DNA from: Avena insularis
Taxonomy: Eukaryota; Streptophyta; Magnoliopsida; Poales; Poaceae
NCBI GenBank assembly: GCA_023614405.1
Contig: CM042693.1
Coordinates: forward strand, 156,008,731 to 156,072,730
DNA length: 64,000 bases
Reading direction: 5' to 3'
Made by a program: the position numbers and the translations under genes. Below the pieces are notes generated by a model that saw only the letters and a list, made by a program, of their open reading frames with translations, did not search any database and was not told where the DNA came from. How positions within the stretch are numbered: the stretch's first letter is position 1; every line of letters begins with the position of its first letter. Shown here in pieces: positions 43,019-56,723 of the stretch.

Positions 43019-44405
43019 CACACACTAGCTTGCGGAAAATGTGGGGCCATGCCAACATTGCATGCATGGGGACTAAACACCTCTCTGGGCTAGATAGAAA
43101 AACCTTCACTAACTTGTTGTTGTATGTGTCATCACACGTGGCCGATATGATCCTACCTACTTGCTAGATTTAGATATAATTTTGAGTCTGCCAAGCCATG
43201 ACACACACTAGCCTATAGCAAATGTGGGGCCATGTCAACATTGCATGGGGTATAGACCTTTCTGGGCTAGCTCGAAACACCGTCATAAACTTAGTGGTTG
43301 TGTGAGTCACTACACCAGGCCAACATGATCCCACCCACTTGATAGATCTAGATATAATAGTGTTATGCCAAGGCATGACACACACTAGCTTGTGGAAAAT
43401 GTGGGTCCATGCCAACATTGCATGCATGGGGTCTAAACGCCTCTTTGGGATAGATACAAGCACCTTCACTAACTTGTTGTTGTATGTGTCATCACACGTA
43501 GCCGATATGATCCTACCTACTTGCTAGATCTAGATATAATTTTGAGTCTGCCAAGCCATGACACACACTAGCCTGTAGCAAATGTGGGGCCATGCCAACA
43601 TTGCATGGGGTCTAGAACTCTCTGGGTTGGCTAGAAACACCGTCATCAACTTAGTGGTTTTGTGAGTCACTACACCTGGCCAACATAATCCCACCCACTT
43701 GATAGATATAGCTATAAGAGTGTTATGCCAAGGCATGACACACACTATCTTGTGGAAAATGTGGGGCCATGCTAACATTGCATGCATGGGGTCTAGACAC
43801 CTCTCTAGGCTGGATATAAACACCTTCACCAACTTGTTGTTGTATGTGTCATCACACCTGGCCAACATGATCCTACCTACTTGCTAGATCTAGGTATAAT
43901 TTTGAGTCTGCCAAGCCATGACACACACTAGCCAGTGGCAAATGTGGGGCCATGCCAAAATTGCATGGGGTCGAGACCTCTCTGGGCTGGCTAGAAACAC
44001 CGTCATCAAATTAGTGGTTGTGTGAGTCACTACACCAGGCCAATATGATCCCACCCACTTGATTGATCTAGCTATAAGAGTGCTATGCCAAGGCATGACA
44101 CAAACTAGCTTGCGGAAAATGTGGGGCCATGCCAACATTGCATGGATGGGGACTAAACACCTCTTTGGGCTAGATAGAACACCTTCACTAAATTGTTGTT
44201 GTATGTGTCATCACACCTGGCCGATATGATCCTACCTACTTGCTAGATCTAGCTAAAATTTTGAGTCTGCCAAGCCATGACACACACTAGCCTGTGGCAA
44301 ATGTGGGACCATGCCAACATTGCATAGGGTCTAGACCTCTCGGGGTTGGCTAGAAACACCGTCATCAACTTAGTAGTTTTGTGAGTCACTACACCTGGCC
44401 AACAT

Positions 44406-45699
44406 GATCCCACCCACTTGATAGATCTAGATATAAGAGTGCTATGCCAAGGCATGACACACACTAGCTTGTGGGAAATGTGGGGCCATGCCAAAATTGC
44501 ATGCATGGGGTCTAGACACCTCTCTGAGCTGGATATAAACACCTTCACCAACTTGTTGTTGTATGTGTCATCACACCTGGCCAACATGATCCTACCTACT
44601 TGCTAGATCTAGCTATAATTTCGAGTCTACCAAGCCATGACACACACTAGCCTGTGGCAAATGTGGAGCCATGCCAACATTGCATGGGGTCTAGACCTCT
44701 CTGGCTGGTTAGAAACACCGTCATCAACTTAGTGGTTGTGTGAGTCACTACACCTGGCCATCATGATCCCACCCACTTGATAGATCAGGCTATAAGAGTG
44801 CAATGCCAAGGCATGACACACACTAGCTTGCGGAAAATATGGGGCCATGCCAACATTGCATGCATGGGGTCTAAACACCTCTCTAGGCTAGATAGAAACA
44901 CCTTCACTAACTTGTTGTTATATGTGTCATCACACCTGGCCGACATGATCCTACCTACTTGCTAGATCTAGCTATAATTTTGAGTCTGCCAAGCCATGAC
45001 ACACACTAGCCTGTGGCAAATGTTGGACCATGCCAACATTGCATGGGGTCTAGACCTCTCTGGTTGGCTAGAAACTCCGTCATCAACTTAGTGGTTTTGT
45101 GAGTCACTACACTTGGCCAACATGATCCCACCCACTTGATAGATCTAGCAATAAGAGTGCTATGCCAAGGCATGACACACACTAGTCACTACACCAGGCC
45201 AACATGATCCCACCCACTTGATAGATCTAGCTATAAGAGTGTTATGCCAAGGCATGACACACACTAGCTTGGGGAAAATGTGGGGCCATGCCAACATTGC
45301 ATGCACTGGGTCTAGACACCTCTCTAGGCTGGATAGAAACACCTTCACCAACTTGTTGTTGTATGTGTCATCACACCTGGCCTACATGATGCTACCTACT
45401 TCCTAGATCTAGGTGTAATTTTGAGTCTGCCAAGCCACTACACATACTAGCCAGTGGCAAATGTGGGGCCATGCCAACATTGCATGGGGTCTAGACCTCT
45501 CTAGGCTGGCTAGAAACACGGTCATCAACTTAGTGGTTGTGTGAGTCACTACACCAGGCCAACATGATCCCACCCACTTGATAGATCTAGCTATAAGAGT
45601 GCTATGCGAAGGCATGACACACACTAGTCACTACACCAGGCCAACATGATCCTAGTCACTTGATAGATCTATCTATAAGAGAGTTATGCCAAGGCATGA
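44406..45699 (+). repeat. 1.29-kb segment, second copy
   Basis: This is the partner of 41,725-43,018 (offset 2,681 bp). The match ends where the left copy continues with GCTTGCGGAAAA and this copy with GCTTGTGGAAAA, after which the two follow different subtypes. Confidence 0.88.
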
Positions 45700-47895
45700 A
45701 ACACACTAGCTTGTGGAAAATGTGGGGCCATGCCAACATTGCATGCATCGGGTCTAAACTCCTCTCTGGGCTAGATAGAAACACCTTCACCAACTTGTTG
45801 TTGTAGGTGTCATCACACCTGGCCGAGATGATCCTACCTACTTGCTAGATCTAGCTATAATTTTGAGTCTGCCAAGCCATGACACACACTAGCCTGTGGC
45901 AACTGTGGGGCCATGCCAACATTGCATGGGGTCTAGAACTCTCTAGGTTGGATAGAAACACCGTCATCAACTTAGTGGTTGTGTGAGTCACTACACCTGG
46001 CCATCATGATCCCACCCACTTGATAGATCTAGCTATAAGAGTGCTATGCCAAGGCATGACACACACTAGCTTGCGGAAAATGTGGGGCCATGCCAACATT
46101 GCATGCATGGGGTCTAAACACCTCTCTAGGCTAGATAGAAACACCTTCACTAACTTGTTGTTATATGTGTCATCACACCTGGCCGACATGATCCTACCTA
46201 CTTGCTAGATCTGGCTATAATTTTGAGTCTGCCAAGCCATGACACACACTAGCCTGTGGCAAATGTTGGACCATGCCAACATTGCATGGGGTCTAGACCT
46301 CTCTGGGTTGGCTAGAAACACCGTCATCAACTTATTGGTTTTGTGAGTCACTACACCTGGCCAACATGATCCCACCCACTTGATAGATCTAGCTATAAGA
46401 GTGCTATGCCAAGGCATGACACACACTAGTCACTACACCAGGCCAACATGATCCCACCCACTTGATAGATCTAGCTATAAGAGTGTTATGCCAAGGCATG
46501 ACACACACTAGCTTGTGGAAAATGTGGGGCCATGCCAACATTGCATGCATGGGGTCTAGACACCTCTCTGGGCTGGATAGAAACACCTTCACCAACTTGT
46601 TGTTGTATGTGTCATCACACCTGGCCTACATGATGCTACCTACTTGCTAGATCTAGGTGTAATTTTGAGTCTGCCAAGCCACTACACATACTAGCCAGTG
46701 GCAAATGTGGGGCCATGCCAACATTGCATGGGGTCTAGACCTCTCTAGGCTGGCTAGAAACACGGTCATCAACTTAGTGGTTGTGTGAGTCACTACACCA
46801 GGCCAACATGATCCCACCCACTTGATAGATCTAGCTATAAGAGTGCTATGCGAAGGCATGACACACACTAGTCACTACACCAGGCCAACATGATCCTAGT
46901 CACTTGATAGATCTATCTATAAGAGAGTTATGCCAAGGCATGAAACACACTAGCTTGTGGAAAATGTGGGGCCATGCCAACATTGCATGCATCGGGTCTA
47001 AACTCCTCTCTGGGCTAGATAGAAACACCTTCACCAACTTGTTGTTGTAGGTGTCATCACACCTGGCCGAGATGATCCTACCTACTTGCTAGATCTAGCT
47101 ATAATTTTGAGTCTGCCAAGCCATGACACACACTAGCCTGTGGCAACTGTGGGGCCATGCCAACATTGCATGGGGTCTAGAACTCTCTAGGTTGGATAGA
47201 AACACCGTCATCAACTTAGTGGTTGTGTGAGTCACTACACCTGGCCATCATGATCCCACCCACTTGATAGATCTAGCTATAAGAGTGCTATGCCAAGGCA
47301 TGACACACACTAGCTTGCGGAAAATGTGGGGCCATGCCAACATTGCATGCATGGGGTCTAAACACCTCTCTAGGCTAGATAGAAACACCTTCACTAACTT
47401 GTTGTTATATGTGTCATCACACCTGGCCGACATGATCCTACCTACTTGCTAGATCTGGCTATAATTTTGAGTCTGCCAAGCCATGACACACACTAGCCTG
47501 TGGCAAATGTTGGACCATGCCAACATTGCATGGGGTCTAGACCTCTCTGGGTTGGCTAGAAACACCGTCATCAACTTATTGGTTTTGTGAGTCACTACAC
47601 CTGGCCAACATGATCCCACCCACTTGATAGATCTAGCTATAAGAGTGCTATGCCAAGGCATGACACACACTAGTCACTACACCAGGCCAACATGATCCCA
47701 CCCACTTGATAGATCTAGCTATAAGAGTGTTTTCCAAGGCATGACACACACTAGCTTGTGGAAAATGTGGGGCCATGCCAACATTGCATGCATGGGGTCT
47801 AGACACCTCTCTGGGCTGGATAGAAACACCTTCACCAACTTGTTGTTGTATGTGTCACCACACCTGGCCTACATGATCCTACCTACTTGCTAGAT
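45405..47895 (+). repeat. 1,244-bp tandem duplication (444 + 800 bp)
   Basis: About 45,405-46,648 and 46,649-47,895 match at an offset of 1,244 bp. The period equals one 360+82 unit plus one 720+82 unit. Shared rare variants include GCATCGGGTC, TTGTTGTAGGTG and GATCTGGCTATAA. A 1-bp deletion near 47,730 (GTGTTTTCC) separates the copies. Confidence 0.88.
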
Positions 47896-48032
47896 CTAGG
47901 TATAATTTTGAGTCTGCCAAGCCATTACACATACTGGCCAGTGGCAAATGTGGGGCCATGCCAACATTGCATGGGGTCTAGACCTCTCTAGGCTAGCTAG
48001 AAACACCGTCATCAACTTAGTGGTTGTGTGAG

Positions 48033-48196
48033 TCACTACACCAGGCCAACATGATCCCACCCACTTGATAGATCTAGCTATAAGAGTGCTATGCCAAGGC
48101 ATGACACACACTAGTCACTACACCAGGCCAACATGATCCCACCCACTTGATAGATCTAGCTATAAGAGTGCTATGCCAAAGCATGACACACACTAG
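48033..48196 (+). repeat. Two consecutive 82-bp short units
   Basis: Positions 48,033-48,114 and 48,115-48,196 are two head-to-tail copies of the shortest repeat form in the array. Each consists of the end of a B monomer (TCACTACACCAGGCC) followed by the start of an A monomer (up to GACACACACTAG). The copies differ by one base (CCAAGGC versus CCAAAGC). This is the only place I see the short form adjacent to itself. Confidence 0.9.
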
Positions 48197-48789
48197 TCAC
48201 TACACCAGGCCAACATGATCCCACCCACTTGATAGATCTAGCTATAAGAGTGTTATGCCAACGCATGCACACACTAGCTTGTGGAAAATGTGGGGCCATG
48301 CCAACATTGCATGCATGGGGTCTAGACACCTCTTTGGGCTGGATAGAAACACCTTCACCAGCTTGTTGTTGTATGTGTCATCACACATGGCCTACATGAT
48401 GCTACCTACTTGCTAGACCTAGGTATAATTTTGAGTCTGCCAAGCCATTACACATACTAGCCAGTGGCAAATGTGGGGCCATGCCAACATTGCATGGGGT
48501 CTAGACCTCTCTAGGCTGGCTAGAAACACGGTCATCAACTTAGTGGTTGTGTGAGGCACTACACCAGGCCAACATGATCCCACCCACTTGATAGATATAG
48601 CTATAAGAGTGCTATACCAAGGCATGACACACACTAGTCACTACACCAGGCCAACATGATCCCACCCACTTGATAGATCTAGCTATAAGAGTGTTATGCC
48701 AAGGCATGACACACACTAGCTTGTGGAAAATGTGGGGCCATGCCAACATTGCATGCATGGGGTCTAGACACCTCTCTGGCTAGATAGAA

Positions 48790-50148
48790 ACACCTTCACT
48801 AAGTTCTTGTTATATGTGTCATCACACCTGGCCGACATGATCCTACCTACTTGCTAGATCTAGATATAATTTTGAGTCTGCCAAGACATGACACACACTA
48901 GCCTGTGGCAAATGTTGGACCATGACAACATTGCATGGGGTGTAGACCTCTCTGGGTTGGCTAGAAACACCGTCATCAACTTAGTGGTTTTGTGAGTCAC
49001 TATACCTGGCCAACATGATCCCACCCACTTGATAGATCTAGCTATAAGAGATTTATGCCAAGGCATGACACAAACTAATCAATACACAAGGCCAACATGA
49101 TCCCACCCACTTGATAGATCTAGATATAAGAGTGTTATGCCAAGGCATGACACACACTAGCTTGTGGAAAATGTGGGGCCATGCCAACATTGCATGCATG
49201 GGGTCTAGACACCTCTCTGGGCTGGATAGAAACACCTTCACCAACTTGTTGTTGTATGTGTCATCACACCTGGCCTACATGATGCTACCTACTTGCTAGA
49301 TCTAGGTATAATTTTGAGTCTGCTAAGCCATTACACATACTAGCCAGTGGCAAATGTGCGGCCATGCCAACATTGCATGGGGTCTAGACCTCTCTAGGCT
49401 GGCTAGAAACACCGTCATCAACTTAGTGGTTGTGTGAGTCACCACACCAGGCCAATATGATTCCTCCCACTTGATAGATCTAGCTATAAGAGTGCTATAC
49501 CAAGGCATGACACACACTAGTCACTACACCAGGCCAACATGATCCCACCCACTTGATAGATCTAGCTATAAGAGTGTTATGCCAAGGCATGACACACACT
49601 AGCTTGTGGAAAATGTGTGGCCATGCCAACATTGCATGCATGGGGTCTAAACTCCTCTATGGGCTAGATAGAAACACCTTCACCAAATTGTTGTTGTATG
49701 TGTCATCACACCTGGCCTACATGATGCTACCTACTTGCTAGATCTAGGTATAATTTTGAGTCTGCCAAGCCATGACACACACTAGCCAGTGGCAACTATG
49801 GGGCCATGCCAACATTGCATGGGGTCTAGAACTCTCTGGGTTGGCTAGAAACACCGTCTTGAACTTAGTGGTTTTGTGAGTCACTACACCTGGCCAACAT
49901 AATCCCACCCACTTGATAGATCTAGCTATAAGAGTGTTATGCCAAGGCATGACACACACTATCTTGTGGAAAATGTGGGGCCATGCCAACATTGCATGCA
50001 TGGGGTCTAGACACCTCTCTGGGATGGATATAAACATCTTCACCAACTTGTTGTTGTATGTGTCATCACACCTGGCCAACATGATCCTAGCTACTTGCTA
50101 GATCTAGCTATAATTTTGAGTCTGCCAAGCCATGACACACACTAGCCA
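48790..50148 (+). repeat. 1.35-kb segment, first copy (second at 54,957-56,315)
   Basis: This segment matches 54,957-56,315 at a constant offset of 6,167 bp. Both carry the mutated chimeric junction ACTAATCAATACACAAGG and the variants GAGATTTATGCC, CTCCTCTATGGGC and GTCTTGAACTTAG. The changed junction is found only in these two places, so the copies share a recent ancestor. Confidence 0.85.
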
Positions 50149-51049
50149 GTGGAAAATGTGGGGCCATGCCAACATTGCATGGGGTCTAGACCTCTCTAGG
50201 CTAGCTAGAAACACCGTCATCAACTTAGTGGTTGCGTGAGTCACTACACCAGGCCAACATGATCTCACCCACTTGATAGATCTAGCTATAAGAGTGCTAT
50301 GCCAAGGCATGACACACACTAGTCACTACACCAGGCCAACATGATCCCACCCACTTGATAGATCTAGCTATAAGAGTGTTATGCCTAGGCATGACACACA
50401 CTAGCTTGTGGAAAATGTGGGACCATGCAAACATTGCATGCATGGGGTCTAGACACTTCTCTGGGCTAGATAGAAACACCTTCACAAACTTGTTGTTGTA
50501 TGTGTCATCACACCTGGCCGACATGATCCTACCTACTTGTTAGATCTAGCTATAATTTTGATCCTGCCAAGCCATGACACACACTAGCCTGTGGCAACTG
50601 TGGGGCCATGCCAACATTGCATGGGGTCTAGACCTCTCTAGGCTGGCTAGAAACACCGTCATTAACTTAGTAGTTGTGTGAGTCACTACACCTGTCCAAC
50701 ATGATCCCACCCAATTGATAGATCTAGGTATAAGAGTTCTATGCCAAGGCATGACACACACTAGCTTGTGGAAAATGTGGGTCCATGCCAACATTGCATG
50801 CATGGGGTCTAGACACCTCTCTAGGCTGGATAGAAACACCTTCACCAACTTGTTGTTGTATCTGTCATCACACCTGGCCAACATGATCCTACCTACTTGC
50901 TAGATCTAGGTATAATTTTGAGTCTGCCAAGCCACGACACACACTAGCCAGTGGCAAATGTGGGGCCAGGCCAACATTGCATGGGGTCTAGACCTCTCTG
51001 GGCTGGCTAGAAACATCGTCATCAACTTAGTGGTTGTGTCAGTCACTAC

Positions 51050-52425
51050 ACCAGGCCAACATGATCCCACCCACTTGATAGATCTAGCTATAAGAGTGCT
51101 ATGTCATGGCATGACAAAGAGTATCTTGTGGAAAATGTGGGGCCAAGCCAACATTGCATGCATGGGGACTAGACACCTCTCTGGGCTGGATATAAACACC
51201 TTCACCAATTTTTGTTGTATGTGTCATCACACCTAGCCGATATGATCCTACCTACTTGCTAGATCTAGCTATAATTTTGAGTCTGCCAAGCCATGGCACG
51301 CACTAGCCTGTGGCAAATGTGGGGCCATGCCAACATTGCATGGGGTATAGACCTCTCTGGGCTGGCTAGAAACACCGTCATCAACTTAGTGGTTGTGTGA
51401 GTTACTACACCAGGCAAACATGATCCCACCCACTTGATAGATCTAGCTATAAGAGTGCTATGCCAAGGCATGACACACACTAGCTTGTGGAAAATGTGGG
51501 GCCATGCCAACATTGCATGCATGGGGTCTAAACTCCTCTCTGGGCTAGATATAAACACATTCACCAACTTGTTGTTGTATGTGTCATCACACCTAGCCGA
51601 CATGATCCAACCTACTTGCTAGATCTAGGTATAATTTTGAGTCAGCCAAGCCATGACACACACTATCCAGTGGAAAATGTGGGGCCATGCCAACATTGCA
51701 TGGGGTCTAGACCTCTCTAGGCTGGCTAGAAACACCGTCATCAACTTAGTGGTTGCGTGAGTCACTACACCAGGCCAACATGATCCCACCCACATGATAG
51801 ATCTAGCTATAAGAGTGCTATGCCAAGGCAAGACACACACTAGTCACTACACCAGGCCAACATGATCCCACCCACTTGATAGATCTAGCTATAAGAGTGC
51901 TATGTCATGGCATGACAAAGAGTATCTTGTGGAAAATGTGGGGCCAAGCCAACATTGCATGCATGGGGACTAGACACCTCTCTGGGCTGGATATAAACAC
52001 CTTCACCAATTTTTGTTGTATGTGTCATCACACCTGGCCGATATGATCCTACCTACTTGCTAGATCTAGCTATAATTTTGAGTCTGCCAAGCCATGGCAC
52101 GCACTAGCCTGTGGCAAATGTGGGGCCATGCCAACATTGCATGGGGTATAGACCTCTCTGGGCTGGCTAGAAACACCGTCATCAACTTAGTGGTTGTGTG
52201 AGTTACTACACCAGGCAAACATGATCCCACCCACTTGATAGATCTAGCTATAAGAGTGCTATGCCAAGGCATGACACACACTAGCTTGTGGAAAATGTGG
52301 GGCCATGCCAACATTGCATGCATGGGGTCTAAACTCCTCTCTGGGCTAGATATAAACACATTCACCAACTTGTTGTTGTATGTGTCATCACACCTAGCCG
52401 ACATGATCCAACCTACTTGCTAGAT
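51050..52425 (+). repeat. 801-bp offset duplication
   Basis: About 51,050-51,624 and 51,851-52,425 match at an offset of 801 bp (two dimers plus one 82-bp unit). Both contain the unusual variants ATGTCATGGCATGACAAAG, CCAATTTTTGTTG and GCCATGGCACGCAC. The next stretch, 51,625-51,850, instead matches 52,786-53,011 (offset 1,161 bp, shared variant GAGTCAGCCAAGCC), so the region is a mosaic of overlapping duplications. Confidence 0.82.
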
Positions 52426-54956
52426 CTAGCTATAATTTTGAGTCTGCCAAGCCATGACACACACTAGCCTGTGGCAAATGTGGGACCATGCCAACATTGC
52501 ATGGGGTCTAGACCTCTCTGGGTTGGCTAGAAACACCGTCATCAACTTAGTGGTTTTGTGAGTCACTACACCTGGCCAACATGATCCCACCCAATTGATA
52601 GATCTAGCTATAAGAGTGCTATGCCAAGGCATGACACATACTAGCTTGTGGAAAATGTGGGGCCATGCCAACATTGCATGCATGGGGTCTAGACACCTCT
52701 CTGGGCTGGATAGAAACACCTTCACCAACTTGTTGTTGTATGTGTCCTCACACCTGGCCTACATGATGCTACCTACTTGCTAGATCTAGGTATAATTTTG
52801 AGTCAGCCAAGCCATGACACACACTATCCAGTGGAAAATGTGGGGCCATGCCAACATTGCATGGGGTCTAGACCTCTCTAGGCTGGCTAGAAACACCGTC
52901 ATCAACTTAGTGGTTGCGTGAGTCACTACACCAGGCCAACATGATCCCACCCACTTGATAGATCTAGCTATAAGAGTGCTATGCCAAGGCAAGACACACA
53001 CTAGTCACTACACCGGGCCAACATGATCCCACCCACTTGATAGATCTAGCTATAAGAGTGCTATGCCTAGGCATGACACACACTAGCTTGTGGAAAATGT
53101 GGGACCATGCAAACATTGCATGCATGGGGTCTAGACACTTCTCTGGGCTAGATAGAAACACCTTCACAAACTTGTTGTTGTATGTGTCATCACACCTGGC
53201 CGACATGATCCTACCTACTTGCTAGATCTAGCTATAATTTTGAGCCTGCCAAGCCATGACACACACTAGCCTGTGGCAATTGTGGGGCCATGCCAACATT
53301 GCATGGGGTCTAGACCTCTCTAGGTTGTCTAGAAACACCGTCATTAACTTAGTAGTTGTGTGAGTCACTACACCTGTCCAACATGATCCCACCCACTTGA
53401 TAGATCTAGCTATAAGAGTTCTATGCCAAGGCATGACACACACTAGCTTGTGGAAAATGTGGGTCCATGCCAACATTGCATGCATGGGGCTAGACACCTC
53501 TCTAGGCTGGATAGAACCACCTTCACCAAGTTGTTGTTGTATGTGTCATCACACCTGGCCAACATGATCCTACCTACTTGCTAGATCTAGGTATAATTTT
53601 GAGTCTGCCAAGCCATGACACACACTAGCAAGTGGCAAATGTGGGGCCAGGCCAACATTGCATGGGTTCTAGACCTCTCTGGGCTGGCTAGAAACATCGT
53701 CATCAACTTAGTGGCAGTGTCAGTCACTACACCAGGCCAACATGATCCCACCCACTTGATAGATCTATCTATAAGAGTGCTATGTCATGGCATGACAAAG
53801 ACTATCTTGTGGAAAATGTGGGGCCAAGCCAACATTGCATGCATGGGGACTAGACACCTCTCTGGGCTGGATATAAACACCTTCACCAAGTTGTTGTTGT
53901 ATGTGTCATCACACCTGGCCGATATGATGCTACCTACTTGCTAGATCTAGCTATAATTTTGAGTCTGCCAAGCCATGGCACACACTAGCCTGTGGCAAAT
54001 GTGGGGCCATGCCAACATTGCATGGGGTATAAACCTCTCTGGGCTGGAAGGAAACACCGTCATCAACTTAGTGGTTGTGTGAGTTACTACACCAAGCAAA
54101 CATGATCCCACCCACTTTATAGATCTAGCTATAAGAGTGCTATGCCAAGGCATGACACACGCTAGCTTGTGGAAAATGTGGGGCCATGCCAACATTGCAT
54201 GCATGGGGTCTAAACTCCTCTCTAGGCTAGACATAAACACATTCACCAACTTGTTGTTGTGTGTGTCATCACACCTGGCCGACATAATCCAACCTACTTG
54301 CTAGATCTAGCTATAATTTTGAGTCTGCCAAGCCATGACACACACTAGCCTATGGCAAATGTGGGGCCATGCCAACATTGCATGGGGTCTAGACCTCTCT
54401 GGGCTGGCTAGAAACACCGTCATCAACTTAGTGGTTTTGTGAGTCACTACACCTGGCCAACATAATCCCTCCCGCTTGATAGATCTAGCTATAAGAGTGC
54501 TATACCAAGGCATGACACACACTAGCTTGTGGAAAATGTGGGGCCATGCCAACATTGCATGCATGGGGTCTAGACACCTCTCTGGGAGGGATAGAAACAC
54601 CTTCACCAACTTGTTGTTGTATGTGTCATCACACCTGGCCGACATGATCCTACCTACTTGCTAGATCTAGCTATAATTTTGAGTCTACCAAGCCATGACA
54701 CACACTAGCCTATGGCAAATGTGGGACCATGCCAACATTGCATGGGGTCTAGACCTCTCTTGGTTGGCTAGAAACACCGTCATCAACTTAGTGGTTTTGT
54801 GAGTCACTACACATGGCCAACATGATCCCACCCACTTGATAGATCTAGCTATAAGAGTGCTATGCCAAGGCATGACACACACTAGCTTGTGGAAAATGTG
54901 GGGCCATGCCAACATTGCATGCATGGGGTCTAGACACCTCTCTGGGCTGGATAGAA

Positions 54957-56315
54957 ACACCTTCACTAACTTCTTGTTATATGTGTCATCACACCTGGCC
55001 GACATGATCCTACCTACTTGCTAGATCTAGATATAATTTTGAGTCTGCCAAGCTATGACACACACTAGCCTGTGGCAAATGTTGGACCATGCCAACATTG
55101 CATGGGGTGTAGACCTCTCTGGGTTGGCTAGAAACACCGTCATCAACTTAGTGGTTTTGTGAGTCACTACACCTGGCCAACATGATCCCACCCACTTGAT
55201 AGATCTAGCTATAAGAGATTTATGCCAAGGCATGACACACACTAATCAATACACAAGGCCAACATGATCCCACCCACTTGATAGATCTAGATATAAGAGT
55301 GTTATGCCAAGGCATGACACACACTAGCTTGTGGAAAATGTGGGGCCATGCCAACATTGCATGCTTGGGGTCTAGACACCTCTCTGGGCTGGATAGAAAC
55401 ACCTTGACCAACTTATTGTTGTATGTGTCATCACACCTGGCCTACATGATGCTACCTACTTGCTAGATCTAGGTATAATTTTGAGTCTGCTAAGCCATTA
55501 CACATACTAGCCAGTGGCAAATGTGGGGCCATGCCAACATTGCATGGGGTCTAGACCTCTCTAGGCTGGCTAGAAACACCGTCATCAACTTAGTGGTTGT
55601 GTGAGTCACTACACCAGGCCAGCATGATTCCACCCACTTGATAGATCTAGCTATAAGAGTGCTATACCAAGGCATGACACACACTAGTCACTACACCAGG
55701 CCAACATGATCCCACCCACTTGATAGATCTAGCTATAGGAGTGTTATGCCAAGGCATGACACACACTAGCTTGTGGAAAATGTGGGGCCATGCCAACATT
55801 GCATGCATGGGGTCTAAACTCCTCTATGGGCTAGATAGAAACACCTTCACCAAATTGTTGTTGTATGTGTCATCACACCTGGCCTACATGATGCTACCTA
55901 CTTGCTAGATCTAGGTATAATTTTGAGTCTGCCAAGCCATGACACACACTAGCCTGTGGCAACTGTGGGGCCATGCCAACATTGCATGGGGTCTAGAACT
56001 CTCTGGGTTGGCTAGAAACACCGTCTTGAACTTAGTGGTTTTGTGAGTCACTACACCTGGCCAACATAATCCCACCCACTTGATAGATCTAGCTATAAGA
56101 GTGCTATGCCAAGGCATGACACACACTATCTTGTGGAAAATGTGGGGCCATCCCAACATTGCATGCATGGGGTCTAGACACCTCTCTGGGATGGATATAA
56201 ACATCTTCACCAACTTGTTGTTGTATGTGTCATCACACCTGGCCAACATGATCCTAGCTACTTGCTAGATCTAGCTATAATTTTGAGTCTGCCAAGCCAT
56301 GACACACACTAGCAT
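54957..56315 (+). repeat. 1.35-kb segment, second copy
   Basis: This is the partner of 48,790-50,148 (offset 6,167 bp). The match ends where this copy continues with AGCATGTGGCAAATGTGGAG and the other with AGCCAGTGGAAAATG. Confidence 0.85.
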
Positions 56316-56723
56316 GTGGCAAATGTGGAGCCATGCCAACATTTCATGGGGTCTAGACCTCTATGGCTGGCTAGAAACACCGTCATCAACTTAGTGGTTG
56401 TGTGAGTCACTACCCCTGGCCAACATGATCCCACCCACTTGATAGATCTTGCTATAAGAGTGATATGCCAAGGCATGACACACACTAGCTTGCGGAAAAT
56501 GTGGGGCCATGCCAACATTGCATGCATGGGGTCTAAACACCTCTCTGGGCTAGATAGAAACACCTTCACTAACTTGTTGTTGTATGTGTCATCACACCTA
56601 GCCGACATGATCCTACCTACTTGCTAGATCTAGCTATAATTTTGAGTCTGCCAAGCCATGACACACACTAGCCTGTGGCAAATGTGGGACCATGCCAACA
56701 TTGCATGGGGTCTAGACCTCTCT

